Part shown: positions 7,824 through 16,693 of the stretch, piece after piece
Numbering within the stretch: position 1 is the first letter of the stretch
How the letters are laid out: every line of letters starts with the position of its first letter
NCBI RefSeq assembly: GCF_030519475.1
Contig: NZ_JAUMKD010000001.1
Span: forward strand, 744,001 to 808,000
Direction of reading: 5' to 3'
DNA from: Micromonospora sp. C28SCA-DRY-2
GTDB taxonomy: Bacteria > Actinomycetota > Actinomycetes > Mycobacteriales > Micromonosporaceae
DNA: 64,000 nucleotides
Program-made: the position numbers and the translations under genes
Notes under the pieces: model-generated
What the model was told of the DNA's origin: nothing
Seen by the model: the letters and a program-made list of their open reading frames with translations, nothing else
The model's database searches: none

Positions 7824-9887
7824 TCAGGGCAGGGTGAGCGTCACCGCGACCGGCAGGTGGTCGCTGGCCTCGCTGCGCGGCGCCACCGGGTCGGAGGCGG
7901 CGAGGCCCGCCGAGACGAGGACGTGGTCGATCTGCTGGCGCGGGTCGTCGGCCGGGCTGGTGGGCAGCGGCCGGGCCGCCGCCAGCGCGTCGACCAGGCC
8001 GGCCCGGGTGAACTCGGCGAAGGCCGCCTCGCCCGGCTCGGTGTTCAGGTCGCCGGCGACCACCAGCGGGCGGCCGGCGGCGTACCCGGTGGCGAACTCG
8101 GCGACCGCGCGGGCCTGGACCACCGGCTCCTGATCGGGCGGGGGTTGCAGGTGGGTGCTCACCACGGCGAGCCGGACCCCGCCGCCGAGGTCCAGGTCGA
8201 CCGCGAGGGCCTGCGCCCCGGTCGGCGCGCCGACCGCCGGCAGTGCCCGGGTGCGCGGCGAGGTGGTCGGCCAGCGGCTGAGCACGGCGTCGCCCCAGAC
8301 CGGGTCGGCGGCCGGCGCGAAGACGTACGGCATGTCGAGCCGCTTCGCCAGCAGGGTGAGCGTGTCGTGGCCACCGTTGAGCAGCCAGGCCCGGTCCACC
8401 TCGCTGAGCACCACCACGTCCGGCCGTTCGGCGCGGACGACCCGGGCCAGGCCGGCCAGGTCGAACCGCCCGTCCAGCCCGAAACCCATCCGGACGTTGT
8501 AGGCCACCAGCCGGACCGTCTCCGGCGGGCCGGGCCGGTTGCTCGACACCAGCCACGGGCCGTGCCCCCATGCGGCGAGCAGGGTCACCGCGGCCAGCAC
8601 GGCGGCCGTCCGCACCGGCGGCAACGTGGCCGGCGGGCGGGGCGCGGGGGCGGTCACGGCCACCCCGGCGACCAGCGCGGCCGCGGCGACCGGCGCCCAG
8701 CCGTTGGGGTAGCCGAGGTCGTAGGCCGCGTAGTAGCCGACGGCGGCGACCGCGAAGACCAGCATCCCGCCGACGGCGGCGTAGCCGCGCCGCAGGTCGG
8801 CACGGGCGGGCCGGGGGGTGGCACCGTCCCCGGGCCCGCCGGCGCCGACCGTGGCCGGCGGCGCGGGCGGGCCGGCGGCGGCACCGCTCGCCGGAACGCC
8901 GGCGCCGACCGTGACCGCGCCGGCCCGTGCCGGCTCGGCGCGGGGTGCCGGCTCCGCGCCGGGTGCCGGCGCGGCGATCGGGCCTGGCTCGGCGCCGGGT
9001 TCCGGCTCGGTGTCGGGTGTTGGCGCGTCGGTGCGGGCCAGGCAGCCGCCGAGGCCGACGGCGGTCAACAGGAGCGCCGGGACGAGCAGCGCCGGCCGGT
9101 CGAGGGCGAACAGCAGCGCGCCGAGCAGCAGGGCCACCGGCGCGGCCGGCCACCAGCGCCGCGCCGGAGCGAGCGCGGCGAGCACGAAGAGCCCGACCGC
9201 CCCGCCGGCGAGCGCCAGGCCCAGCGGCGGCGGCCCGGCGATGCCGGCCGCCGGGCCGTACCAGTAGGACATCGCCGTCCCGGCCAGCGCCGGGGAGAGT
9301 GCGACCATCCCGGCCAGCAGCAGTCCCGGACCGGCCAGCAGCCAGGCACGGCCGCCACCGGCTGGCGCGGGCGCGGTGGGCCGGTCCTGGAACGCCGTGG
9401 CCAGGAAGAGCGCGACCAGCACGGCGCCGGCCGACCAGGCCAGCCAACCGCCCCGCCAGACCAGGTCGTACGTGTCGAGCAGCGCGTGCCCGACGGCGGC
9501 GAGGGCGAGCCCCACCGCCAGGCCGGGCACCGGTCGGGGCGTGCCGGCGGCGACGCCGGCCAGCCACAGCAGACCGACGAGCAGGCCGGCGGTGGCCAGC
9601 CACAGTTGGGCCCGGCCGCCCGGGGCGGCGGTGAGGGCGAGCCGGATCCCGGCCAGCAGCACCGCGGCGGCGAGGGTGACCCGGCGGACGCCGATCCGCC
9701 GCACCAGCGGCGGCGCGACCAGGGCGAGCAGGAAGCAGCCGAGCGCGAACGCGCCCATCAGCTCCGCCGGAGTGGACGCCGCCTGCCCGAAGATGGTGAT
9801 GATCGACGGGAGCCAGACCCGCAGCACGTCGGTGAGCAGGACGAGGCCGAGGGCGAGCGCGGCGGTGGTGAGGTGGCGGAAGCGCAC
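7824..9887 (-). CDS. Membrane-anchored endonuclease/exonuclease/phosphatase family protein
   Basis: About 687 residues. The N-terminal half carries roughly ten hydrophobic membrane segments, interrupted by an Ala/Pro/Glu-rich linker of about 75 residues (encoded around 8800-9010), then three more segments, then a C-terminal EEP domain. EEP landmarks are AYNVRMGFG, LSEVDR, GDLNTEP and SDHLPV, so the metal-dependent phosphodiesterase/phosphatase site looks intact and would face outside. Substrate unknown. I prefer the GTG at 9887 because GAAGAGGG lies about seven bases before it; a GTG at 9926 would add 13 residues but has no ribosome site. A second, smaller EEP membrane protein lies at 23561. 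Confidence 0.75.
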   Translation of the reverse strand: MRFRHLTTAALALGLVLLTDVLRVWLPSIITIFGQAASTPAELMGAFALGCFLLALVAPPLVRRIGVRRVTLAAAVLLAGIRLALTAAPGGRAQLWLATAGLLVGLLWLAGVAAGTPRPVPGLAVGLALAAVGHALLDTYDLVWRGGWLAWSAGAVLVALFLATAFQDRPTAPAPAGGGRAWLLAGPGLLLAGMVALSPALAGTAMSYWYGPAAGIAGPPPLGLALAGGAVGLFVLAALAPARRWWPAAPVALLLGALLFALDRPALLVPALLLTAVGLGGCLARTDAPTPDTEPEPGAEPGPIAAPAPGAEPAPRAEPARAGAVTVGAGVPASGAAAGPPAPPATVGAGGPGDGATPRPARADLRRGYAAVGGMLVFAVAAVGYYAAYDLGYPNGWAPVAAAALVAGVAVTAPAPRPPATLPPVRTAAVLAAVTLLAAWGHGPWLVSSNRPGPPETVRLVAYNVRMGFGLDGRFDLAGLARVVRAERPDVVVLSEVDRAWLLNGGHDTLTLLAKRLDMPYVFAPAADPVWGDAVLSRWPTTSPRTRALPAVGAPTGAQALAVDLDLGGGVRLAVVSTHLQPPPDQEPVVQARAVAEFATGYAAGRPLVVAGDLNTEPGEAAFAEFTRAGLVDALAAARPLPTSPADDPRQQIDHVLVSAGLAASDPVAPRSEASDHLPVAVTLTLP

Positions 9888-10027
9888 CGGCGCCCTCTTC
9901 TCGTGACCGGCGGGGTGGGTCGGCACCGCGATTCTGCGCGCGGGGTCGCTTTCCGGTCAACGCTTCCGGACCCGGTCGGCCGCCGAGGTACCCGCGCCGC
10001 TGGGACACCGAGCCGCCGAGACGCCGA

Positions 10028-10055
10028 GGGGCGTCCACCAGACGGTGGACGCCCC
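10028..10055 (-). terminator. Hairpin downstream of hup
   Basis: A perfect 12-bp stem (GGGGCGTCCACC / GGTGGACGCCCC) with a 4-base loop lies 17 bp after the hup stop. No T-run follows, which is common for actinobacterial terminators. Confidence 0.75.
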
Positions 10056-10071
10056 TGCGGTACGGGCCGGG

Positions 10072-10674
10072 TCAGCGGCGGGTCGCTGCCTTCTTGGCCG
10101 GGGACTTCTTCGCCGGCGCCTTCTTGGCCGCCGCGCTCTTGCTGGCCGTGGCGGTCTTCTTCGCCGCGGTGGCCTTCTTGGTCGCCGCGGCGCTCTTCGT
10201 CGCCGGGGCGGTCTTCTTGGTGGTGGTCTTCTTCGCCGCGGCGGTCTTGGTGGCCGCGGCGCTCTTCTTGGCCGGGGCGGTCTTCTTGCCGGCGGTGGTC
10301 GCCTTGGCCCCGGTCGCCTTGGCCCCGGTGGCCTTGGCGCCGGTGGTCTTGGCGGCGGCCGTGGTGGTCTTCTTCGCCGCCGCCGTGGCCTTCGGCACCT
10401 TGCCGCTGGCCACCATCTCCTTGAACCCGGCGCCCGGCCGGAAGGTCGGCACGGATGTCTTCTTGACCTTCACCGCCTCGCCGGTACGGGGGTTCCGCGC
10501 TGTTCGCGCGCCCCGGACGCGCTTTTCGAACGCTCCGAAACCGGTGATGGCCACCTTCTCGCCCTTGGTTACCGCCGCCTGGACCTCAGCGAGGACCGCG
10601 TCGAGCGCGGCCGTCGCCGTCTTCCGGTCCCCCAGGCGAACGGCGAGCGCCTCGATGAGCTCGGCCTTGTTCAC
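10072..10674 (-). CDS. hup: HU-family DNA-binding protein with Lys/Ala/Pro-rich tail
   Basis: A 200-residue nucleoid protein. Residues 1-92 are a normal HU domain ([20 protein letters not shown] at the start, then GFGAFEKR and ARNPRTGE, the DNA-wrapping arm). Residues about 95-200 are a histone H1-like tail of KK, AAAK and PAKK blocks, including the pentapeptide TGAKA repeated in tandem. This HupB/HupS-type architecture is typical of actinobacteria and binds and compacts DNA. The GTG at 10674 has GGAGG eight bases upstream. It lies downstream of leuD, separated by a terminator and its own promoter. Confidence 0.92.
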   Translation of the reverse strand: MNKAELIEALAVRLGDRKTATAALDAVLAEVQAAVTKGEKVAITGFGAFEKRVRGARTARNPRTGEAVKVKKTSVPTFRPGAGFKEMVASGKVPKATAAAKKTTTAAAKTTGAKATGAKATGAKATTAGKKTAPAKKSAAATKTAAAKKTTTKKTAPATKSAAATKKATAAKKTATASKSAAAKKAPAKKSPAKKAATRR

Positions 10675-10723
10675 GACTTCCTCCCGATTGTGCAACTGAC
10701 TCGACGCGAGCCATTCTGCGCGC

Positions 10724-10752
10724 ACGGTATGCCCTGTGCTGCCGGGACACAA
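10724..10752 (-). promoter_or_regulatory. Probable hup promoter
   Basis: On the minus strand, TTGTGT (10747-10752) and TACCGT (10724-10729) are separated by exactly 17 bases, 50 bp before the hup start. The -35 is also the right-hand arm of an inverted repeat (GACACAA at 10746-10752 with TTGTGTC at 10774-10780). Confidence 0.5.
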
Positions 10753-10790
10753 ACATTCGGTGGAAAAAAGCCCTTGTGTCGCAACGGATT

Positions 10791-10819
10791 CGCCCCCACC
10801 GGCAGAACCGGTGGGGGCG
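10791..10819 (-). terminator. Terminator of leuCD
   Basis: A perfect 12-bp stem (CGCCCCCACCGG / CCGGTGGGGGCG) with a 5-base loop, 27 bp past the leuD stop. On the minus strand a run of six T follows about 25 bases later. It separates leuCD from hup. Confidence 0.75.
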
Positions 10820-10846
10820 GAATCCGATGCGGGCTGGGGCGTACGG

Positions 10847-11434
10847 CTATCCGACGGTCGGCAGGAACGCCGGTCGGCGGGCCTCGAAAGCGCTGATCTC
10901 CGCCTCGTGCCGGAGGGTGAGTCCAATGTCGTCCAAGCCCTCCATCAGCCGCCAGCGGCTGAAGTCGTCCAGCGGGAACGACCAGGTGGCGTCCTCGACC
11001 CGGACCTGTCGGGCGGTCAGGTCGACGGTGACCGCGGCGGTCGGGTCGGCCTCGACGAGCGCCCAGATTTCTTCGACCGCTTTCAATTCGAGCTCGACCG
11101 GGAGCAGACCTTCCTTGAGCGCGTTGCCGCGGAAGATGTCGCCGAAGCGCGGGGAGATCACGGCGCGGAACCCCCAGTCGCGCAGCGCCCAGACGGCGTG
11201 CTCCCGGGACGATCCGGTGCCGAACTCCGGGCCGGCCACCAGAATCGACGCTCCCGAATACGCGGGATCGTTCAGCACGAATTGCTGATCTTCGCGCCAG
11301 GCGCTGAACAGACCGTCGGCGAACCCGGTCCGGGTCACCCGCTTGAGGTACACGGCCGGAATGATCTGATCGGTGTCCACGTTGGATCGCCGCAGCGGTA
11401 CGGCGGTGCCGGTGTGGGTGGTGAACCTCTCCAT
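10847..11434 (-). CDS. leuD: 3-isopropylmalate dehydratase small subunit
   Basis: A 195-residue swivel-domain subunit that pairs with LeuC to isomerise 2-isopropylmalate to 3-isopropylmalate. It shows [15 protein letters not shown] near the start and [17 protein letters not shown], the substrate-binding loop. In this genome LeuCD would also isomerise citramalate made by CimA. It follows leuC by 15 bp and is clearly co-transcribed with it. Confidence 0.95.
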   Translation of the reverse strand: MERFTTHTGTAVPLRRSNVDTDQIIPAVYLKRVTRTGFADGLFSAWREDQQFVLNDPAYSGASILVAGPEFGTGSSREHAVWALRDWGFRAVISPRFGDIFRGNALKEGLLPVELELKAVEEIWALVEADPTAAVTVDLTARQVRVEDATWSFPLDDFSRWRLMEGLDDIGLTLRHEAEISAFEARRPAFLPTVG

Positions 11435-11449
11435 CTGCGGTGTGCCCTT

Positions 11450-12901
11450 CTACAGATCGGCGGGAGCGGCCAGCCGGCCCACCACGGCGGTGGCGGCGGC
11501 GACCGGCGGGGAGACCAGGTGGGTGCGTCCGCCCCGGCCCTGGCGGCCCTCGAAGTTGCGGTTGGAGGTCGAGGCGCAGCGCTGGCCGGGGGCGAGGGTG
11601 TCCGGGTTCATGCCCAGACACATCGAGCAGCCGGCGAACCGCCACTCCGCTCCGGCGTCGGTGAAGACCTTGTCCAGCCCCTCCGCCTCGGCCGCCTCGC
11701 GGACCGCGGCGGAGCCGGGCACCACCAGCATCCGGACGCCGTCGGCCACCCGGTGCCCGCGCAGCACGTCGGCGGCGGCCCGCAGGTCCTCCAGCCGGCC
11801 GTTGGTGCAGGACCCGACGAAGACCACGTCGATCGGCAGTTCGCGCAGCGCGGTGCCGGGACGCAGGTCCATGTACTCCAGGGCCCGGCGGGCGGCGGTC
11901 CGCTCGCTCTCGGTGACGAACTCCTCCGGATCCGGCACCGACGCGCCCAGCGGAGCGCCCTGCCCGGGGTTGGTGCCCCAGGTCACGAACGGGGTGATCC
12001 GGCTGGCGTCCAGGGTCACCTCGGCGTCGAAGGTGGCCCCCTCGTCGGTGGGCAGGGTCCGCCAGTAGGCGACCGCCGCGTCCCAGTCGGCGCCGCGCGG
12101 GGCGTTGGGCCGCCCCTTGAGGTACGCGAAGGTGGTCTCGTCCGGCGCGATCATGCCGGCCTTGGCGCCCCACTCGATGGACATGTTGGCGATCGTCATC
12201 CGCCCCTCCATGGACAGCGACCGGATCGCCTCGCCGCGGTACTCCACGATGTGGCCGCGCCCGCCCCCGGTACCCACCTGGGCGATCAGGGCGAGCACCA
12301 GGTCCTTGGCGGTGACGCCCGGGCCGAGCTGCCCGGTGACGGTGACCGCCATCGTCCGCGGGCGGGCCTGCGGCAGCGTCTGGGTGGCCAGCACGTGCTC
12401 CACCTCGCTGGTGCCGATGCCGAAGGCGAGCGCCCCGAACGCGCCGTGGGTGGCGGTGTGCGAGTCGCCGCAGACGATGGTCATGCCGGGCTGGGTGAGG
12501 CCGAGCTGCGGACCGATCACGTGCACGATGCCCTGGTTGTCGTCGCCCAGCGGGTGCAGCCGGATGCCGAACTCGGCGCAGTTGCGGCGCAGCGTCTCGA
12601 TCTGGGTACGCGAGGTGGGGTCGGCGATGGTGAGCAGGTCACCGCGCCGGGACCGGAACGCCGGATCGGCGTACCCGGTCGGGGTGTTGTGGTCCTCGGT
12701 AGCGATCGTGAGATCGGTACGGCGCACCCGGCGGCCGGCGAGCCGCAACCCGTCGAAGGCCTGCGGGCTGGTCACCTCGTGCAGCAGGTGCAGGTCGATG
12801 AAGAGCAGATCCGGCTCACCCTCGGCGGACCGTACGACGTGCGCGTCCCAGACCTTCTCGGCCAGGGTCCTGGGCGCCGGCTCGGGAGTGACTCCCACCA
12901 T
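11450..12901 (-). CDS. leuC: 3-isopropylmalate dehydratase large subunit
   Basis: A 483-residue aconitase-family subunit carrying the 4Fe-4S cluster. Cluster ligands are visible in FVGSCTNGR and in [10 protein letters not shown] near residue 410; the substrate region [13 protein letters not shown] is also present. Full family length. The ATG at 12899-12901 has TAGGAT six bases upstream, suggesting a leaderless transcript, with a palindromic AT-rich motif just beyond it. The IclR-type regulator is divergent, 37 bp away, the arrangement known for ndgR/areB-leuCD in streptomycetes. Confidence 0.95.
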   Translation of the reverse strand: MVGVTPEPAPRTLAEKVWDAHVVRSAEGEPDLLFIDLHLLHEVTSPQAFDGLRLAGRRVRRTDLTIATEDHNTPTGYADPAFRSRRGDLLTIADPTSRTQIETLRRNCAEFGIRLHPLGDDNQGIVHVIGPQLGLTQPGMTIVCGDSHTATHGAFGALAFGIGTSEVEHVLATQTLPQARPRTMAVTVTGQLGPGVTAKDLVLALIAQVGTGGGRGHIVEYRGEAIRSLSMEGRMTIANMSIEWGAKAGMIAPDETTFAYLKGRPNAPRGADWDAAVAYWRTLPTDEGATFDAEVTLDASRITPFVTWGTNPGQGAPLGASVPDPEEFVTESERTAARRALEYMDLRPGTALRELPIDVVFVGSCTNGRLEDLRAAADVLRGHRVADGVRMLVVPGSAAVREAAEAEGLDKVFTDAGAEWRFAGCSMCLGMNPDTLAPGQRCASTSNRNFEGRQGRGGRTHLVSPPVAAATAVVGRLAAPADL

Positions 12902-12912
12902 CTGGACATCCT

Positions 12913-12932
12913 AAATTCTGGGAGGTAAATTT
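12913..12932. promoter_or_regulatory. Candidate NdgR-type operator in the leuC/ndgR gap
   Basis: AAATTCTGGGAGGTAAATTT, strikingly AT-rich for this genome, has AT-rich arms of imperfect dyad symmetry around a GGGAGG core. It fills the 37-bp gap between leuC and the divergent regulator, just upstream of the leuC -10 (TAGGAT). A close match lies before cimA at 26304-26322. Confidence 0.5.
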
Positions 12933-12938
12933 CGGCTT

Positions 12939-13637
12939 GTGGGACACAGTATGAGCGGTGTCGGCGTTCTCGACAAGGCGGTGGTCATCCTGGCCGCCTG
13001 CGTCGACGGCGCCAGCCTGGCCGAACTCGTTGAACGCACCAAGCTGCCCCGGGCAACGGCGCACCGGTTGGCACAGGCACTGGAGATCCACCGAATGCTG
13101 GTACGCGACACCCAGGGCCGCTGGCGCCCGGGCCCACGCCTGGGCGAGCTGGCCAACGCCGCCCCGGACGTGCTGCTGACCGCGGCGGAGCCGCTGCTGG
13201 CCGCGCTGCGGGACGCGACGGGCGAAAGCGCCCAGCTCTACCTGCGCCGCGCCGACGAGCGGATCTGCGTGGCCGCCGCCGAGCGGGCCAGCGGCCTGCG
13301 GGACACCGTGCCGGTCGGCTCCGTGCTGCCGATGACCGCCGGGTCGGCGGCGCAGATCCTGCTCGCCTGGGAGCCGCCGGAGGCGGTGATGCCGCTGCTG
13401 CCCCGGTCGAAGTTCACCGGCCGCACCCTGGCCGAGGTCCGCCGGCGCGGTTGGGCGCAGAGCGTGGCCGAGCGGGAGGCCGGTGTGGCGAGCGTCTCCG
13501 CCCCGATCCGGGACCGCACCGGCCGGGTGATCGCCGCGATCAGCATCTCCGGCCCGATCGAACGCCTCGGCCGCCGCCCCGGCGAACGCCACGCCATGGC
13601 CGTAGTCCGCGCCGGCCAACGCATATCCGGCCTCTAA
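12939..13637 (+). CDS. ndgR: IclR-family transcriptional regulator, NdgR/LeuR-like
   Basis: A 232-residue regulator. The N-terminal winged helix-turn-helix spans about residues 8-60 (GVGVLDKAVVILAA...LPRATAHRLAQALE), followed by the IclR effector domain (TGESAQLYLRRADERICV...LPMTAGSAAQILLAW). In Streptomyces the orthologue NdgR/AreB controls leuCD and other amino acid genes and sits divergent to leuC, exactly as here. The start could be GTG 12939 or ATG 12951; neither has a well-placed ribosome site, so the exact N-terminus is open. Confidence 0.88.
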   Translation: MGHSMSGVGVLDKAVVILAACVDGASLAELVERTKLPRATAHRLAQALEIHRMLVRDTQGRWRPGPRLGELANAAPDVLLTAAEPLLAALRDATGESAQLYLRRADERICVAAAERASGLRDTVPVGSVLPMTAGSAAQILLAWEPPEAVMPLLPRSKFTGRTLAEVRRRGWAQSVAEREAGVASVSAPIRDRTGRVIAAISISGPIERLGRRPGERHAMAVVRAGQRISGL

Positions 13638-13644
13638 CCCCCAC

Positions 13645-13756
13645 TCCCTCCCCACCCCACCCCACCCATTCAACGGGTTGATCATGGGGTTGGCCGGCGG
13701 GTTCGATCTCCCGGACCGCCGCTAACCCCATGATCAACGGGGTGGGGTGGGGGGAA
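13645..13756. repeat. Complex intergenic palindrome with GTTGATCATGGGGTT arms
   Basis: Perfect 15-base arms GTTGATCATGGGGTT (13677-13691) and its complement (13724-13738) enclose 32 bases that contain a further GGCGG/CCGCC pair. Outside lie a CCCCACCCCACCCC run and the complementary GGGGTGGGGTGGGG run (13739-13754). It sits between convergent ndgR and tRNA-Glu, so it could end transcription from both sides, and it looks like a dispersed palindromic element. Confidence 0.7.
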
Positions 13757-13762
13757 GGGGAC

Positions 13763-13789
13763 AGCCCGCCTCGGGGGGCGAGGCGGGCT
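13763..13789 (-). terminator. Hairpin after tRNA-Glu copy 1
   Basis: Perfect 11-bp stem AGCCCGCCTCG / CGAGGCGGGCT with a 5-base loop, 9 bp beyond the tRNA 3' end. A related stem (CCCGCCTC / GAGGCGGG) follows the second tRNA-Glu copy at 13984-14007. Confidence 0.65.
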
Positions 13790-13797
13790 GTTGGGTG

Positions 13798-13870
13798 TAG
13801 CCCCGACCGGATTCGAACCGGCGCTACCGCCTTGAGAGGGCGGCGTCCTGGGCCGCTAGACGACGGGGCC
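13798..13870 (-). tRNA. tRNA-Glu (CTC), copy 1
   Basis: A 73-base cloverleaf. Acceptor GGCCCCG pairs with CGGGGCT (one G-U), the anticodon stem CCGCC/GGCGG holds the loop CTCTCAA with anticodon CTC, and the T arm contains GGTTCGAATCC. CCA is not encoded. Identical in sequence to the copy at 14022. Confidence 0.97.
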
Positions 13871-13983
13871 AGGCACTTCCTGCGTTCACCGCCCTGTCGG
13901 GCGGGTGCCGCTGTAGTGTAGCGGCGTCCCCTCACCGGGTGTGGACCGGGTCGGGGCGGGTAGACCGCGCAGAAGCGGACCGA

Positions 13984-14007
13984 CCCGCCTCACCGAAGCG
14001 AGGCGGG
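13984..14007 (-). terminator. Hairpin after tRNA-Glu copy 2
   Basis: CCCGCCTC and GAGGCGGG form an 8-bp stem with an 8-base loop, 15 bp beyond the 3' end of the second tRNA-Glu. It could be a terminator or a processing site between the two tRNAs. Confidence 0.5.
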
Positions 14008-14021
14008 CCGTTACCCGGATG

Positions 14022-14094
14022 TAGCCCCGACCGGATTCGAACCGGCGCTACCGCCTTGAGAGGGCGGCGTCCTGGGCCGCTAGACGACGGGGCC
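14022..14094 (-). tRNA. tRNA-Glu (CTC), copy 2
   Basis: Base-for-base identical to the copy at 13798-13870 over all 73 positions, with anticodon CTC. The spacers around the two copies differ apart from a shared CCCGCCTC hairpin, so this looks like a tandem tRNA duplication. Confidence 0.97.
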
Positions 14095-14226
14095 AGAACC
14101 TGTGGTGCCGTGCCGCTCTGCCGAGCGGCGCCGCTGAACCCTATCAGAGACCTCGCCGGCCCCTCGCGGGACCGGCGTGGACTCCAGCAGAATCCAGCGA
14201 CCGACGTTCTCACGAACATCGGTTTG

Positions 14227-14298
14227 CTGGGGTACCAGGACTCGAACCTAGACTAACTGAACCAGAATCAGTCGGGCTGCCAATTACCCCATACCCCA
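14227..14298 (-). tRNA. tRNA-Gln (CTG)
   Basis: A 72-base cloverleaf with acceptor TGGGGTA/TACCCCA, discriminator G, anticodon stem ACTGA/TCAGT and loop TTCTGGT (anticodon CTG). The T arm contains GGTTCGAGTCC. CCA is not encoded. It is first in the minus-strand order Gln-Glu-Glu, probably one transcript. Confidence 0.95.
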
Positions 14299-14404
14299 TT
14301 GGCCCCTTGCGGCGCCGGGGACAAACTTTACCCTCCCGGTGCCGACAGGCCAAATCGAGCCCCCCGAAACCGCCCTTGAGCTGCGGAAACGGGCTCTCGA
14401 CGCG

Positions 14405-15208
14405 TCAGCCGACGGGCACCACCGGGTTGCTCAGCTCGCCGATGCCCTCGATTCGTACGGTGACCGTATCCCCGTCCGTCAGCGGGCTAACCCCCGCCGG
14501 CGTGCCGGTCAGCACCACGTCCCCGGGCAGCAGCGTCATCACGTGCGAGATGTACGACACCAGCGCCGGCACGTCGAAGACCATGTCCCGGGTGCGGCCC
14601 AGCTGCCGGACCTCCATCTCCTCCGGGCCGCGCCCCACCTCGCACCGGATCTCCAGGTCGCTGACGTCCAACCCGGTGGTGATCCAGGGCCCGATCGGGC
14701 AGAACGAGTCGAAACCCTTGGCCCGGGTCCACTGGCCGTCGGAACGCTGCAGGTCCCGCGCGGTGACGTCGTTGGCGCAGGTGTAGCCGAAGATGGCCCG
14801 CTCCGCGGCGGCCCGGTCGGCCCGGCGGGCGCCCGGCGCGCCGATCACCACGGCCAGCTCCGCCTCGTGCTCGACCTGCTTGGAGAAGATCGGCAGCCGG
14901 ATCGCGTCCCGGGGGCCGATCACCGAGGTGGACGGCTTGAGGAAGAGCAGCGGCTCCTTCGGCACCTCGCTGCCGTGCTCGGCGGCGTGCTCGGCGTAGT
15001 TACGCCCGACACAGACCACCTTGCTGGGCAGGATCGGCGAGAGCAGCCGGACGTCGGAGAGCGCCCACCGGGCGCCACTGAAGGTGATCTGACCGAACGG
15101 GTGGCCCTCGATCTCGGCGATGGTCAGGCCCTCCGGGCCCGCCCCCGGCTCCCCCTCGACGACCCCGAACGACATTCCCCTGGCATGAGCGAAACGAGCG
15201 ATACGCAC
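14405..15208 (-). CDS. Fumarylacetoacetate hydrolase family protein
   Basis: A 267-residue FAH-fold enzyme. The metal site is seen in HEAELAVVIG (E-x-E) and in the later FGYTCANDVTARDLQ (D), with the family's KPSTSVIGP and GDVVLTGTPAGV stretches. Family members hydrolyse or decarboxylate acylpyruvates and similar diketo acids (for example 2-hydroxyhepta-diene-dioate isomerase or acylpyruvase); the substrate cannot be set from sequence. The GTG start has TAGATT six bases upstream, suggesting a leaderless mRNA. In many actinomycetes this gene stands next to gltX, which is not seen here; instead tRNA-Gln follows. Confidence 0.85.
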   Translation of the reverse strand: MRIARFAHARGMSFGVVEGEPGAGPEGLTIAEIEGHPFGQITFSGARWALSDVRLLSPILPSKVVCVGRNYAEHAAEHGSEVPKEPLLFLKPSTSVIGPRDAIRLPIFSKQVEHEAELAVVIGAPGARRADRAAAERAIFGYTCANDVTARDLQRSDGQWTRAKGFDSFCPIGPWITTGLDVSDLEIRCEVGRGPEEMEVRQLGRTRDMVFDVPALVSYISHVMTLLPGDVVLTGTPAGVSPLTDGDTVTVRIEGIGELSNPVVPVG

Positions 15209-15369
15209 GACGCCAATCTAGCCCGGCCGGTGCCCACCCGGCCGGCGCCACGGGGCAGGTCGGAGCCGGGGCACGATACCCGGTCCCCCGGCCCCGGGGG
15301 CGGGATTCCCGGCTTCGTACCCGCACGACGTCCGGCCGCCCCTAGCGTCGGCTGCGGAGGTTCGTTCGT

Positions 15370-16656
15370 ATGCCTGCATCGACACGACACCACAAGGCCC
15401 TCGCAGTGTTCGTCCACTGCCTCGGCGTCCTCGCCGCGCTGCCGGCGCTGCACCCGGCCCCGGAGGCGGCGGCCGCCCGGCCCCGGCCGGCCGCGGCCCC
15501 GCAGACGCCGGCACCGGCCATGCCGTCGGCACCGCCGGCGGTGCCCACCCCGACCCGGGCCGCGCCGGCACCGGCCCCGTCGCCGGTGACCGTCGCGGTG
15601 GCGCCGGAGAGCACGCCGGCCCCCCGCTACCGGATCCAGGTGCGCAACACCGGCGGCGCGCCGGTGGACACCACGGTCCGGCAGGAGCTGCCGCCGGGCT
15701 CGTCGGCCACCGCGATCTCCTCGGGCGGCCGGGCCGTCCGGTCGGCCGGCCAGACCTCGGCCACCGAGGTGACCTGGCGGCTCCGGCTGCCGGCCCGGAG
15801 CACCACCACCCTCGGCACGGCCCTCACCACCGCCGCGCCGGGCCGTCCGCTGACCGCGCCGGCCTGCGCCTTCGCCGGTGACGGCAGCCGGCCGTACGAC
15901 TGCGCGACGGCGACCTGGAACGCGGCGCCGGTGCCGGCCGCCGAGGTGACCGAGACGCCGGTGTGGCGCCGGACACCCGTGGTGCTGGCGGGGCTGGGCG
16001 CGGTGCTGCTGGTCGCCGCGGTCGGCGCCGGTTGGATCTGGCGCCGGCGGCGCCGGCCGGTGGCCGCGGCGCTGGCCACGGACGGGCCCGGCACGGTGTA
16101 CCCGCGACCGGCCGCGCCCCGGCCGCCGGAGCGCCGCCGCACCCCGCCGGTGTGGCTGCTCGTCGGGGTGGCCGCGGCGGTGCTGGCGGGCACGGTCGGC
16201 GCGGCCGGCTGGACGGCCACCCGGCGGGTCGCCGCTGTCGACACCGACAGCCAGCCGACCAGCGGCGCGTGGGTCGGCCGGGGGGTGAACGGCACGGTCG
16301 GGATGCCGCTGCGCGAGTCGGCGTTCGAGTTCACCGTCTACCGCGTCGCCTGCGACCCGGGGCAGGGCGCCCGGCGCTGCCAGGCCACCGTCGGGGTCCG
16401 CAACGTCAGCCCGGAGCAGGAGAGCTGGCACGGCCGGCTGCAACGGGCGTACCTGTCCGACGGCAACTTCGTCAGCACCGACGAGCAGGCCACCCGGACC
16501 GCCAACCAGGGCCGGGACGTCTTCGCCCAGCCGGTGGCGGCGGGCACCCGGATGGTGCTGCCGCTGGTGTTCACCGTCACCGGGCGGGAGCCGCCGACCC
16601 AGTTGGAGCTGCGCAGCGGGGTCTTCTCCGCCGGGGTGCGGGTGGACGTGCCCTGA
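15370..16656 (+). CDS. Membrane protein of unknown function with two extracytoplasmic-type domains
   Basis: A 428-residue protein I do not recognise. It begins with a signal-like hydrophobic stretch (residues about 8-36), then a Pro/Ala-rich linker to about residue 75, then a beta-rich domain resembling conserved-repeat (DUF11-like) modules. Two membrane spans follow, PVVLAGLGAVLLVAAVGAGW (about 203-222) and PVWLLVGVAAAVLAGTVGAA (about 260-280), separated by an Arg-rich loop. The C-terminal domain resembles DUF4352-type surface domains and has a Cys pair. An envelope role is plausible but unproven. A GGAGG-like site precedes the ATG. Confidence 0.7.
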   Translation: MPASTRHHKALAVFVHCLGVLAALPALHPAPEAAAARPRPAAAPQTPAPAMPSAPPAVPTPTRAAPAPAPSPVTVAVAPESTPAPRYRIQVRNTGGAPVDTTVRQELPPGSSATAISSGGRAVRSAGQTSATEVTWRLRLPARSTTTLGTALTTAAPGRPLTAPACAFAGDGSRPYDCATATWNAAPVPAAEVTETPVWRRTPVVLAGLGAVLLVAAVGAGWIWRRRRRPVAAALATDGPGTVYPRPAAPRPPERRRTPPVWLLVGVAAAVLAGTVGAAGWTATRRVAAVDTDSQPTSGAWVGRGVNGTVGMPLRESAFEFTVYRVACDPGQGARRCQATVGVRNVSPEQESWHGRLQRAYLSDGNFVSTDEQATRTANQGRDVFAQPVAAGTRMVLPLVFTVTGREPPTQLELRSGVFSAGVRVDVP

Positions 16657-16693
16657 CCCGTCGGCGGCGGGCGGCGGTCGTACCCTGGGGTCC

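Noticed and set aside
3478..10038. A long minus-strand open frame of over 2000 codons across this stretch
   Set aside because: It runs antisense to cofC, ppk and the mutT1-like gene and antisense/out of frame to the EEP gene, with Arg/Gly/Pro-rich composition; it is an artefact of high GC third positions.
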